DNA from: Mycolicibacterium brisbanense
GTDB lineage: Bacteria > Actinomycetota > Actinomycetes > Mycobacteriales > Mycobacteriaceae
Reading direction: 5' to 3'
Assembly (NCBI RefSeq): GCF_001570425.1
Contig: NZ_BCSX01000044.1
Location: 124,001 to 188,000, forward strand
DNA length: 64,000 bases
Shown here: one piece after another, positions 8,699 through 17,902 of the stretch
How the letters are laid out: each line of letters begins with the position of its first letter
Position numbering within the stretch: the first letter of the stretch is position 1
Made by a program: the position numbers and the translations under genes
The notes under the pieces: model-generated
Seen by the model: the letters and a program-made list of their open reading frames with translations, nothing else
What the model was told of the DNA's origin: nothing
Database searches by the model: none

Positions 8699-10252
8699 CT
8701 AGATAGGTAGGAGGCCGTGCTTGCGCTGGACGCGGCCGTGCTTCTGCTTGTCGCGCAACAGGTGCAGCGACTTGCGCAGCAGCAGCCGGGTTTCGTGCGG
8801 CTGGATGACGGCGTCGATGAACCCGCGCTCGGCGGCGATCCACGGCGTGGCCATGTTCTCGTTGTAGCCCGCGATGAAGTCCGCGCGGATCTTCTGCACC
8901 TCGGGCGCGGTGGGATCCGGGAAACGCTTCACCAGCAACTGCGCGGCGCCCTCGGCACCGATCACCGCGATACGGGCGGTCGGCCAGGCAAAGTTGAGGT
9001 CAGCCGAGAGCTGCTTGGAACCCATCACCGCGTACGCGCCACCGTAGGACTTGCGGATGGTGATGGTCACCTTCGGCACGTCGGCCTCGACGACGGCGTT
9101 GAGGAACCGGCCGCCGCGCTTGATGATGCCGCCCTTCTCCTGCTCGACGCCGGGCAGGAAGCCGGGGGTGTCGACCACGAAAACCAAAGGCAGGTTGTAG
9201 GAGTCGCAGAACCGGATGAATCCGGCAGCCTTGTCCGACGCCTCGTTGTCGATGGCACCGGACATGTGCATCGGCTGGTTGGCGATGACGCCGACCGGGT
9301 GCCCGTCGACGCGCGCGAACGCCGTGATCATCGCCTGCCCACGCTGCGCGGCAACGTCGAACACGTCGCCGTCGTCGAAGATCCGCAGCAGGATCTCATG
9401 CATGTCGTAGGCCGTGTTGTCGGCGTCCGGCACGATGGCGTCGAGCTCAAGGTCGTGCGGCGTGATCTCGGGCTCCATGCCGGGGTTGACGATCGGCGGG
9501 TCGTCAAAAGTGTTGGGGGGCAAGAAGCTCAGGTAGTCGCGCACGTACTGGAACGCCGCGGCCTCGTCCTCGACCACCTGGTGGATGTTGCCGTAGCGGG
9601 CCTGCGCATCGGCGCCGCCCAGCTCGTCGAGCGTCACGTCCTCACCGGTGACGTCCTTGATGACGTCCGGGCCGGTGACGAACATGTAGCCCTGGTCCCG
9701 CACGGCCACCACCAGATCGGTCTGGATCGGCGAATACACCGCGCCGCCAGCACATTTGCCGAGAATGATCGAGATCTCGGGCACCATGCCGCGCAGCAGT
9801 TCGTGGCGGCGGCCGAGTTCGGCGTACCAGGCCAGCGAGGTCACGGCGTCCTGGATGCGGGCACCGCCCGAGTCGTTGATGCCGATCATCGGGCAGCCGA
9901 CCATGGCCACCCACTCCATCAGGCGGGCCACCTTGCGGCCGAACATCTCGCCGACCGTGCCCTGGAACACCGTCTGGTCGTGGCTGAACACGCCCACCGG
10001 GCGGCCGTTGATGGTGCCGTGGCCGGTGACCACGCCGTCGCCGAACAGTGCGTTCGGGTCACCGGGTGTCTTGCACAGGGCGCCGATCTCCAGGAAGCTG
10101 CCCGGATCGAGCAGCGCGTGGATGCGCGCACGGGCACTGGGGATGCCCTTCTTCTCACGCTTGGCGATGGCCTTCTCGCCGCCGGGTTCCTTGGCGATCT
10201 CAAGCTTCTCGCGGAGGTCGGCCAACAGCGCGGCCGTCGTCTTGTTCGTCAC
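8699..10252 (-). CDS. accD4: Acyl-CoA carboxylase carboxyltransferase beta subunit AccD4
   Basis: A 517-residue carboxyltransferase. With a biotinylated alpha subunit (AccA3 in known systems) it carboxylates long-chain acyl-CoA to the extender used by Pks13 in the Claisen condensation that makes mycolic acids. Visible motifs include the acyl-CoA-side GGARIQDAV and the carboxybiotin-side GGAYAVMGSKQ. The start is a GTG at 10252 overlapping the pks13 stop as GTGA, so the two are translationally coupled. It is the last gene of the fadD32-pks13-accD4 operon, the conserved mycolate condensation unit of Corynebacteriales. Confidence 0.96.
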   Translation of the reverse strand: MTNKTTAALLADLREKLEIAKEPGGEKAIAKREKKGIPSARARIHALLDPGSFLEIGALCKTPGDPNALFGDGVVTGHGTINGRPVGVFSHDQTVFQGTVGEMFGRKVARLMEWVAMVGCPMIGINDSGGARIQDAVTSLAWYAELGRRHELLRGMVPEISIILGKCAGGAVYSPIQTDLVVAVRDQGYMFVTGPDVIKDVTGEDVTLDELGGADAQARYGNIHQVVEDEAAAFQYVRDYLSFLPPNTFDDPPIVNPGMEPEITPHDLELDAIVPDADNTAYDMHEILLRIFDDGDVFDVAAQRGQAMITAFARVDGHPVGVIANQPMHMSGAIDNEASDKAAGFIRFCDSYNLPLVFVVDTPGFLPGVEQEKGGIIKRGGRFLNAVVEADVPKVTITIRKSYGGAYAVMGSKQLSADLNFAWPTARIAVIGAEGAAQLLVKRFPDPTAPEVQKIRADFIAGYNENMATPWIAAERGFIDAVIQPHETRLLLRKSLHLLRDKQKHGRVQRKHGLLPI

Positions 10253-13200
10253 TTGCTCTCGCTCTCGGCTTCGATACGGTTGAGCGCCTCGCTCATGTGA
10301 GCACCCACTTTGGCAATGTACGGCTCGTCGATGGCCTGGATGTGCTCACCCCCGATGGGTACGACCTCCAGATCCTTGACGTACTCACCCCAGCCGCCGT
10401 CGGGCTTACGGGTCGCGTACGCAGGCTCGAACACGATCGCGTCATCGTGGTAGCGGTCGGCCAGGTACAGCGTGACGTGCCCGTCGTAGGGCTGGACCTC
10501 GATGGTGGCCAGGGCGCGCTGATCCAGGTACGACGTGCGCTGGTGCTCGATGATGCCGCCCGGGATCCGCACGCCGCTGTCCTTGATCGCGTCCAGCACG
10601 AACTTCACCTGGCCCTCGTCGTCGAGTTGCTCCAGTTCCTCGTACGGGATGGCCGGAATCTCGACGTTGAACGTCCGCTCGGCGAACAGGGCGTAGCGGT
10701 CCCAGCGGGCCCGCATGCCCTCCTTGCTCTGGTCGATCGGCTCGCCCGGAAGCGCGAGGTCGATCAGCCCGACGAACCGGACGTCGGCGCCTGCTCGCTT
10801 CAGCCCGATCGCGCACGCGTAGGCCAGTGCCCCGCCCAGTGACCAGCCCGCGAGCACGAACGGGCCGTCGTGCATAGCCAACAGCTTCGGCACGTATTCG
10901 GCCGCGCGCTCCTCGATCGCGCCCTCGACGCGCTCGAATCCGTAGACCGGGGTATCGGGCGGCAGCCGCTTCATCAACGGTTCGTAGACCACCGTGGACC
11001 CACCTGCCGGGTGGAACACGAAGAGCGGCACGTGCGACGAGCCCTCTTTCGGTGCCCGCAGCGTGCGCACGAACCCGTCGACCACGCCCTCCTCGAGCTG
11101 GTCGCGCACGATCGTGGACAGTTCCTCGATGGTCGTGGCCGACTTGACGTCGTCGACGGTGATGGTGCCCTCGGCGCGTTCGGACAGCCGCTCGGCCAAC
11201 TTGGTCGCGGTCGCGTCGTCGACCGAAGGCAGCTCGTTGAAGATGCCGCCCGGAGACTTGCCGGTCACGATCGCCCACGTCGCGAACGTGACGCGTTCCG
11301 CGGCGTCACGCGGCGGCACGTCGGCGCCCAGCGCCTCGGTCACCGCCTCCTGGGTCAGCACCTTCGCTGCCGCTGCGGCTGCGGTGGCCTTGCTGGGGCC
11401 CGACGGATCTGACGGCGGGGCCGGGATCGAGGGACCGCTCGGATCGGTCGGCGGCGCGGGAATGTCGATCGGCGCAGCTGGTGCGACGCTGTCCTCGGAG
11501 TCCTTGTCGGCCAAGGGATGTCCGGCCTCAGCGAGCTTGGCTTCGAGCTCGGCCACCGTGGACGCACCACCCAGCAGCTCGGACTGCTCGGCGGCGATGT
11601 CCTCGGCCGACTTGCCCTTCTGCGACTCGGCGATCTGGTCGACCTCGTCGCGGTGCTCGATCGCGTACTTGATGAGCTCCTCGACGTTGTAGAGGTTGGC
11701 GTCCCGGACCGCGGTCAACTGGATCGGCGGCAGGTCGAAGTCGTACTCGACGCGGTTCTTGATCCGCACCGCCATCAGCGAGTCGAGACCCAGCTCGATC
11801 AGCGGCACCTCCCACGGCAGATCCTCGGGCTCGTAACCCATTGCGGCACCGACGATCGTGCCGAGGCGCTGCGCGACGGTCTCACCGGACTCGGGCGACC
11901 ACTTCTCGAAGCCGGCGCCCATGCCTGCGCCCTTGGTCAGGTTGTCCTGCAGGATCTCGGCATCATCCTCGGGTTCCGGCTCGACGGCGGCCGGTGCGGC
12001 CGAAACCTGCTCGGCGACAACACCGGCACCCACTGCGGTCGGCAGGGTGGCCGCGGCGCCGCCGCGGGTCACGATGGCGTCGTAGACCAGCGTGAACGAC
12101 TCATCGATGCGGGCGTGCACCTGCACCGAGGCACCGCCCGGGTGCCGGGTCAGCGTCGTGACCAGCCGCGAACCCTCGGCCGGCACCGCGCGCTGCTCGG
12201 ACGCGGTCAGCCTGGCGTCCGGAAGCACCTGCGCGGCAGCGGCTTTCACCAGCGCAGCGAGGTCGATGGCGCCCTTGGGCACGAACTCCCACACGTGCTT
12301 GCCGTCGGGGGTGGCGACATGGTTGCCCGGCATGACCGCCGAGCTGTCACCGGTGAAGTGCGCATCCAGCCAGTGCTGCTTGCGCTTGAACCGCGTCGGC
12401 GGGATGTTGGCGAAGTCCAGGGCACCGGCCAGGCCGCTGGACTTGCGCGGGAACAGCGTGCGGATGTCCAGGTCGTGACCGTGCACAAACAGGTGCGCCA
12501 TGGCCGTGGTCATCGAGGTGACCTCGTCCTGCTTGCGGGCCAGCGTCGCGATCAGCTGCGCGTCGTGCAGGCCCGCCGACGCTGTCGTCAGCCCAACCTG
12601 CATGAGCGCCACCGGGTTCGGCGCCAGCTCCAGGAACGTAGTGTGCCCGTTGTCGACCGCGTTGCGGATGCCGTGCGTGAAGTAGACGCTGTGGCGCAGC
12701 CCCTTCTTCCAGTACTCCACGTCGTGGATCGGCTCGGCGCCGGCCCGGATGAACTTGCCCTCGTGCACGGTGGAGAAGTAGCCCGTGGTCAGCGGATGCG
12801 GTTCGATGCCCTGGATCTCGGCGGAGAGTTCGCCGAGCAGCGGATCCATCTGCTGGGTGTGGCTGGCGCCCTTGGTCTGCAGCTTGCGGGCGAACTTCCC
12901 CTCGGACTCGGCCCGGGCGATGATCGCGTCGATCTGCTCCGGCGGACCGCCGATGACGGTCTGGGTCGGGGCGGCGTAGACGCACACCTCCAGGCCCGGG
13001 TAGTCGGCGAAGACGGTCTTGATCTCGTCGGCCGAGTACTCCACGAGGGCCATGAGCCGGATGTACTCGCCGAACAGCATCGCCTCGCCCTCACCCATCA
13101 GGTGGGCGCGCGAGCAGATGGTCCGGGTCGCGTCGGCCAGCGACAGGCCGCCGGAGAAGTAGGCGGCGGCCGCCTCACCGAGCGACTGCCCCACCACCGC

Positions 13201-15642
13201 ACCGGGTTTCGCGCCGTGGGCCTTGAGGAACTCACCGAGCGCGATCTGGATCGCGAAGATCACCGTCTGGACCACTTCGATGGGGTATTCGCAGGTCTCG
13301 TTGGTGTAGTCGATCGCGTCGTCGAGGATCAGTTCGACGACGGAATAGCCGCGCTCATCCTGGATGTGGGCGTCGACCTTGTTGATCCATTCGGCGAAGA
13401 CAGGCTCGCGCAGGTACAGCTCTTTGCCCATCTTGCGGTGCTGGGCACCGAATCCGGCGAGCACCCACACCGGCCCGTTGGTGACGGGACCGTCGGCGGT
13501 GATCACGCTCGGGTGCTGCTTGCCCTCGGCCAATGCCCGCAGGCCCTTGATGGCCTCGTCGTGGTCCGTGGCCAGCACGACCGCGCGCGAGCGGCCGTGG
13601 TTGCGCCGCGACAGCGAGCGCCCGATGGATTCGAGAGAGGCCTCACGCCCTGCGGGGCTGTCGATCCAGTCCGCCAGCTCGGCCGCGGCGGCCTTCTTAC
13701 GCGACGTCAAGAACGCCGAGACAGCAAGCGGGACAACCTTTTTGACGGGCTCAGCGGCTTCGCGGGCGGCCAGCTCCTCGCGCGCCTTCTCGATCAGCCG
13801 CTTGGCCTCGTCGGTCAGGCCGGGCAGTTCGTGTGCGGCCTCATCGTAGGCGGGGTATTCATCCGCCTCCGGTTCATCGTGGATGAACTCGCCGTACTCG
13901 TCCATCCGCACGCCGCCGACGTATACGGCGTTGGCGTCGTCAGCGGTCGACTTCTCTTCGACCGCTTCGGGTTCCGGCTCGGGTTCGACGAGATCCGACG
14001 GCAGCACCTCACGCAGCACCAGGTGCGCGTTGGCGCCACCGAACCCGAATCCCGACACACCGGTGATGGCGTGCCCGCTGTACCGCGGCCACTCCGAGAC
14101 GGTGTCGTTGACCTTGAGATGTTCCTTGTCGAAGTCGATGTAGGGGTTGGGCCCCGCGTAGTTGATCGACGGCGGCAGCTTGTCGTTGGCCAGCGCCAGC
14201 GTCATCTTCGCCAGGCTCGCCGCGCCCGCGGCCGATTCCAGGTGTCCCACATTGGATTTCACCGCACCCAGCAGGGCAGGCTTGTCCGCGTCACGACCCC
14301 GGCCGACCACCCGGCCGAGCGCGTCGGCCTCGATCGGGTCGCCCAGGATGGTGCCTGTGCCGTGCGCCTCGATGTAGTCGACGTTGCGCGGGTTGATCCC
14401 GGCGTCCTTGTACGCCCGGCGCAGAACCTCTTCCTGCGCATCGGGATTCGGGGCGAGCAGACCGTTGGACCGGCCGTCGTGGTTGACCGCGCTGCCGGCG
14501 ATCACGGCCAGGATCTGGTCGCCGTCGCGGCGGGCATCGGACACCCGCTTGAGCACCAGCATGCCGCCGCCCTCGGAACGGGCGTAGCCGTCGGCGTCCG
14601 ACGAGAACGACTTGATCCGGCCGTCGGAGGCCAGCACGCCGCCGACCTCGTCGAAGCCGATGGTCACCAGCGGGGTGATGAGCGCGTTGACGCCGCCGAC
14701 GATGGCCACGTCGGCCTCACCCGAGCGCAGCGCCTGCACACCCTGGTGCGCGGCGACCAGCGAGCTCGAGCACGCGGTGTCGACAGACACCGACGGGCCG
14801 CGGAAATCGTAGAAGTAGGACACGCGGTTGGCGATGATCGCCGTCTGGTTGCCGGTGATGGCGTACGGGTGGGTCACCGTCGGGTCGGCCAGCGACAGGT
14901 AGGAGTAGTCGTTGTTGGAACTGCCGATGTACACCGCGACACTGCCGCCCCGCAGGCTCGACGCGGGAATCCTGGCGTGCTCCAAGGCTTCCCACGTCAG
15001 CTCCAGCGCCATGCGCTGCTGCGGATCGATGTTGTCGGCCTCCATCTTCGACAGCGCGAAGAACTCGGAGTCGAAACCCTTGATGTCGGACAGATAGCCG
15101 CCGCGGGTGCGGGCCTTACCCACCCGCTCGGCGATTCGCGGTTCGGAGAGGAACTCCTCCCACCGGCCCTCGGGCAGGTCGGTGATGCAGTCCTTTCCCG
15201 CGAGCAGGGCTTCCCACATCTCGTCGGGGGTGTTCAGGTCACCCGGGAAGCGGGTGGACACACCCACGATCGCAATGTCCTCGACATCACGCTCGCGCGA
15301 CCAGTCCTCGTCGCTGGTGTCCTCGGGTTCGGGTTCGCCCTCGATGATGACAGTGGCCAGCGACTCGATGGTCGGATGCCGGAACAGCACCGTGGCCGTC
15401 AGCGTGACGCCGGTGAGATCCTCGATGTCACTGGCCATCGCGACCGCATCGCGCGAGGACAGGCCGAGCTCGATCAGTGGCGTGGTCTCGTCGATGGCGT
15501 CGGCCGATTGCCCCGTCGCGGTGGCCACCGCCTTGCGCAGCCACTCGCGCATCTCCGCGACGGTCATGTCGGGGCGCGACGCCGGTTGGCCGGCAGACTC
15601 GGTGGTCGCTGGAAGATTCGAATTGCTTTGTGCTTCATCCAT
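10249..15642 (-). CDS. pks13: Polyketide synthase 13, mycolic acid condensase
   Basis: Type I PKS of 1797 residues that condenses two fatty chains into the alpha-alkyl beta-ketoester precursor of mycolic acids. Domain order is ACP-KS-AT-ACP-TE. The N-terminal ACP has LGLSSRD (Ser about 63). The KS has VDTACSSS (Cys about 291), HGTGT and KSNVGHLE. The AT has GQSLGEAA (Ser about 820). The second ACP has LGLDSL (Ser about 1288). The thioesterase has GWSLGG (Ser about 1601). A Pro/Ser-rich linker lies between the second ACP and the TE. The ATG at 15642 (MDEAQSNSN) is preceded by GAGGAGGA; an upstream GTG-type extension to 15690 lacks such a site. Flanked by fadD32 and accD4, its loading and extender partners. 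Confidence 0.97.
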   Translation of the reverse strand: MDEAQSNSNLPATTESAGQPASRPDMTVAEMREWLRKAVATATGQSADAIDETTPLIELGLSSRDAVAMASDIEDLTGVTLTATVLFRHPTIESLATVIIEGEPEPEDTSDEDWSRERDVEDIAIVGVSTRFPGDLNTPDEMWEALLAGKDCITDLPEGRWEEFLSEPRIAERVGKARTRGGYLSDIKGFDSEFFALSKMEADNIDPQQRMALELTWEALEHARIPASSLRGGSVAVYIGSSNNDYSYLSLADPTVTHPYAITGNQTAIIANRVSYFYDFRGPSVSVDTACSSSLVAAHQGVQALRSGEADVAIVGGVNALITPLVTIGFDEVGGVLASDGRIKSFSSDADGYARSEGGGMLVLKRVSDARRDGDQILAVIAGSAVNHDGRSNGLLAPNPDAQEEVLRRAYKDAGINPRNVDYIEAHGTGTILGDPIEADALGRVVGRGRDADKPALLGAVKSNVGHLESAAGAASLAKMTLALANDKLPPSINYAGPNPYIDFDKEHLKVNDTVSEWPRYSGHAITGVSGFGFGGANAHLVLREVLPSDLVEPEPEPEAVEEKSTADDANAVYVGGVRMDEYGEFIHDEPEADEYPAYDEAAHELPGLTDEAKRLIEKAREELAAREAAEPVKKVVPLAVSAFLTSRKKAAAAELADWIDSPAGREASLESIGRSLSRRNHGRSRAVVLATDHDEAIKGLRALAEGKQHPSVITADGPVTNGPVWVLAGFGAQHRKMGKELYLREPVFAEWINKVDAHIQDERGYSVVELILDDAIDYTNETCEYPIEVVQTVIFAIQIALGEFLKAHGAKPGAVVGQSLGEAAAAYFSGGLSLADATRTICSRAHLMGEGEAMLFGEYIRLMALVEYSADEIKTVFADYPGLEVCVYAAPTQTVIGGPPEQIDAIIARAESEGKFARKLQTKGASHTQQMDPLLGELSAEIQGIEPHPLTTGYFSTVHEGKFIRAGAEPIHDVEYWKKGLRHSVYFTHGIRNAVDNGHTTFLELAPNPVALMQVGLTTASAGLHDAQLIATLARKQDEVTSMTTAMAHLFVHGHDLDIRTLFPRKSSGLAGALDFANIPPTRFKRKQHWLDAHFTGDSSAVMPGNHVATPDGKHVWEFVPKGAIDLAALVKAAAAQVLPDARLTASEQRAVPAEGSRLVTTLTRHPGGASVQVHARIDESFTLVYDAIVTRGGAAATLPTAVGAGVVAEQVSAAPAAVEPEPEDDAEILQDNLTKGAGMGAGFEKWSPESGETVAQRLGTIVGAAMGYEPEDLPWEVPLIELGLDSLMAVRIKNRVEYDFDLPPIQLTAVRDANLYNVEELIKYAIEHRDEVDQIAESQKGKSAEDIAAEQSELLGGASTVAELEAKLAEAGHPLADKDSEDSVAPAAPIDIPAPPTDPSGPSIPAPPSDPSGPSKATAAAAAAKVLTQEAVTEALGADVPPRDAAERVTFATWAIVTGKSPGGIFNELPSVDDATATKLAERLSERAEGTITVDDVKSATTIEELSTIVRDQLEEGVVDGFVRTLRAPKEGSSHVPLFVFHPAGGSTVVYEPLMKRLPPDTPVYGFERVEGAIEERAAEYVPKLLAMHDGPFVLAGWSLGGALAYACAIGLKRAGADVRFVGLIDLALPGEPIDQSKEGMRARWDRYALFAERTFNVEIPAIPYEELEQLDDEGQVKFVLDAIKDSGVRIPGGIIEHQRTSYLDQRALATIEVQPYDGHVTLYLADRYHDDAIVFEPAYATRKPDGGWGEYVKDLEVVPIGGEHIQAIDEPYIAKVGAHMSEALNRIEAESESK

Positions 15643-15686
15643 CGCGGGTTGTCCTCCTCGCGTGCGGGTGTTCAAGTCACCTTGTC

Positions 15687-15795
15687 TCAACCGGCCGACA
15701 GTCGGCGGTGTAGCCCAGCTGGGCCCATCAGTGCTGTCTCTTCTTCGCGCGAGCGCTCATCAGTGCTGTCTCTTCTTCGCGCGAGCGCTCATCAG
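15687..15795 (-). repeat. 32-bp tandem repeat of overlapping mini-ORFs (MIRU-like) between fadD32 and pks13
   Basis: Two identical 32-bp units (15727-15758 and 15759-15790) plus five bases of a third. On the coding strand each unit encodes MSARAKKRQH followed by TGA, and every stop overlaps the next start as TGATG. The first ATG overlaps the fadD32 stop. The last unit runs into a 13-codon ORF (MGPAGLHRRLSAG) ending at 15687, 45 nt before the pks13 start. This matches the published behaviour of mycobacterial interspersed repetitive units, which insert at stop/start overlaps in operons. The unit is much shorter than the classical ones, so the label is an inference. Confidence 0.75.
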
Positions 15796-17684
15796 TCGGT
15801 CTCGTCGGGGAACGCGTTGGCGATCTTGCCGCTGCGCAGGCTGCCGTCCAGGTAGGCGGCCCGGCAGGCACGGCGGCCGATCTTGCCGCTGGAGGTACGC
15901 GGGATGGCACCGGCGGCGGTCAGCAGCACGTCGCGAACGGTGACGCCGTGCCGCACCGCGATGGCGGCGCGGATGTCGTCGGAGATGGGGCCGACTTCGA
16001 GCTTGTGCGCGCCCGGCGCCCGCTCGGCCACGATCACCAGCTGTTCGGAGGTGTCATCAGGGTCGCGGTGCAGCCCGGAATGCGCGTTCTCGAAGACCTC
16101 GTCGGGCAGCTGGTTGGCCGGCACCGAGAAGGCCGCGACGTACCCGGTGCGCAGCGCCTTGCTGGCCTCCTGCGCCGAGTACTCCAGGTCCTGCGGGTAG
16201 TGGTTGCGGCCGTCGATGATGACCAGATCCTTCACGCGGCCGGTGATGTAGAGATCGCCGTCGTAGAAGGCACCGTAGTCGCCAGTGCGGACCCAAGTGG
16301 CGTCGTCGGACGCACCCTCGGCGTGCGAGGGGCTGGTGCGCGACTTGAGGGTGTTCTGGAAGACCTCGCGGCTCTCCTCGGGCTTGCCCCAGTAGCCGGT
16401 GCCCATGTTCTGGCCGCTGATCCAGATCTCACCGACCTGGCCGTCGGGCAGCTCGGTCGCACTGTCGGCGTCGACGATGACCGCCCACTCGGCCATGCCG
16501 ACCTTCCCGGCCGATGCCTGGGCGACGGCCTTCGGGGAATCCTCGGGCACCTCGACGATGCGCCCGCTGTTGAGCGCATCCCGGTCGACGGTGATGATCT
16601 TGGGCTCCTCGGCCGACGGCGTGGTCGACACGAACAGCGTGGCCTCGGCCAGGCCGTAGGACGGCTTGATGGCCTTGGCCGGGAAACCGTACGGGCCGAA
16701 CGCCTCGTTGAACCGGCGCACGGTGGCCGCCGAGATGGGCTCGCTGCCGTTCAGCACGGCCTTGACGTTGGACATGTCCAGCGGCGCCGAGCCCTCCTTG
16801 GGCACACCGCGCGCCGCGGCGTGGTCGAACGCGAAGTTCGGGGCCACCGAGATGGTGCCGCCGGTGTCACCCTCCTTGCGGGCGAGTTCCCGGATCCAGC
16901 GTTCGGGACGACGCACGAACGCCGCCGGGGTCATGAAGGTGAAGTAGTAGCCGATCATCGGCGCGAGCAGAGCGGTGATCAGACCCATGTCGTGGAAGAA
17001 CGGCAGCCAGGACAGGCCGCGGTCGCCGTCCTCGCCTTCCAGCGCCTCGATCACCTGCACGACGTTGGTGGCCAGGTTGAGGTGGGTGATCTGCACACCG
17101 GTCGGGATACGCGTCGACCCCGAGGTGTACTGCAGGTAGGCGATGGTGGTCTCGTCCGGATCGTCCGGATGGACCCAGGTGGCGGCGACGTCGTCGGGCA
17201 CGGCGTCGACGGCGATGACGCGCGGCCGCTGGTTGGCCGGACGGCTGCGGAAGAACTTACGGACGCCTTCGGCGGCCTCCGTGGTGGTCAGGATCGCCGA
17301 CGGGTGGCAGTTGTCGAGCACGGCGTGCAGCCGGCCGACGTGCCCCGGCTCGGACGGGTCGAACAGGGGAACGGCGATGCGGCCCGCGTAGAGGGTGCCG
17401 AAGAAGGCGACCAGGTAGTCGAGGTTCTGCGGGCACAGGATCGCGACGCGATCGCCCGGCTGGGTGACCTGCTGCAGCCGCGCGGCGACGGCCTTGTTAC
17501 GGGCACTGAACTGCGACCATGTCAGGTCGCGGGCGACGCCGTCGCGCTCTGTGGAGAAGTCGAGGAACCGGTACGCGAGCTTGTCGCCACGCACCTTGGC
17601 CCAGCGCTCGACGTGTTGAACGATGCTGGCGCCGTCAGGAAACTTGATCTGTCCGTCCTTGATGAACGGATTGTGGAACGGCAT
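15792..17684 (-). CDS. fadD32: Long-chain fatty acyl-AMP ligase FadD32
   Basis: A 630-residue FAAL. It activates the meromycolic acid as an acyl-adenylate and loads it onto the N-terminal ACP of Pks13. It carries the adenylate-forming motif YTSGSTRIPTG (about residues 190-200), SYGLAEATLF, the hinge region WVRTGDYGAF, and a C-terminal TSSGKIGRR with the conserved Lys. The ATG at 17684 (MPFHNPFIKDG) has a GGGAGAAG site. First gene of the mycolate operon; its stop is fused to the MIRU-like repeat. The upstream 218 bp carries two palindromes that could be operators. Confidence 0.96.
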   Translation of the reverse strand: MPFHNPFIKDGQIKFPDGASIVQHVERWAKVRGDKLAYRFLDFSTERDGVARDLTWSQFSARNKAVAARLQQVTQPGDRVAILCPQNLDYLVAFFGTLYAGRIAVPLFDPSEPGHVGRLHAVLDNCHPSAILTTTEAAEGVRKFFRSRPANQRPRVIAVDAVPDDVAATWVHPDDPDETTIAYLQYTSGSTRIPTGVQITHLNLATNVVQVIEALEGEDGDRGLSWLPFFHDMGLITALLAPMIGYYFTFMTPAAFVRRPERWIRELARKEGDTGGTISVAPNFAFDHAAARGVPKEGSAPLDMSNVKAVLNGSEPISAATVRRFNEAFGPYGFPAKAIKPSYGLAEATLFVSTTPSAEEPKIITVDRDALNSGRIVEVPEDSPKAVAQASAGKVGMAEWAVIVDADSATELPDGQVGEIWISGQNMGTGYWGKPEESREVFQNTLKSRTSPSHAEGASDDATWVRTGDYGAFYDGDLYITGRVKDLVIIDGRNHYPQDLEYSAQEASKALRTGYVAAFSVPANQLPDEVFENAHSGLHRDPDDTSEQLVIVAERAPGAHKLEVGPISDDIRAAIAVRHGVTVRDVLLTAAGAIPRTSSGKIGRRACRAAYLDGSLRSGKIANAFPDETD

Positions 17685-17767
17685 ATTTCTTCTCCCGTCA
17701 GAGCCGCACTCGTCGTGAAGCCTGTTGTCGCACGTCGTTCACGGTGCGCCTCAGCCAGTCAACCGAC

Positions 17768-17802
17768 CGCGCGTACCAAAACCCCGAAGGATGGTACGCG
17801 CG
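17768..17802. terminator. 11-bp perfect inverted repeat between culp6 and fadD32
   Basis: Arms CGCGCGTACCA (17768-17778) and TGGTACGCGCG (17792-17802) pair perfectly around a 13-nt loop. The hairpin lies about 100 nt after the culp6 stop and 84 nt before the fadD32 start, with no T-tract. It could end the culp6 transcript, sit in the fadD32 leader, or be an operator. Confidence 0.5.
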
Positions 17803-17843
17803 ATCGCACTCGCTACTCACCTATGTGAAGCCCTTACTTTTCT

Positions 17844-17855
17844 CTTAATATTAAG
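17844..17855. promoter_or_regulatory. AT-rich 12-bp perfect palindrome upstream of fadD32
   Basis: CTTAATATTAAG is perfectly self-complementary and is one of the most AT-rich stretches of this GC-rich window. It lies 160 nt upstream of the fadD32 start. On the coding strand a TTGACT hexamer lies immediately before it, so it falls in a plausible promoter for the fadD32-pks13-accD4 operon. Operator function is inferred. Confidence 0.5.
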
Positions 17856-17902
17856 GGAGTCAAGCGGCCCCAACCAAATCCGGCGCGCTCGTGGCCGAAG
17901 TG

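Noticed and set aside
11518..15855. 1445-codon plus-strand open frame opposite pks13
   Set aside because: Open only because of strong third-position GC bias; its translation has no recognisable domain, while the minus strand carries an intact multi-domain PKS.
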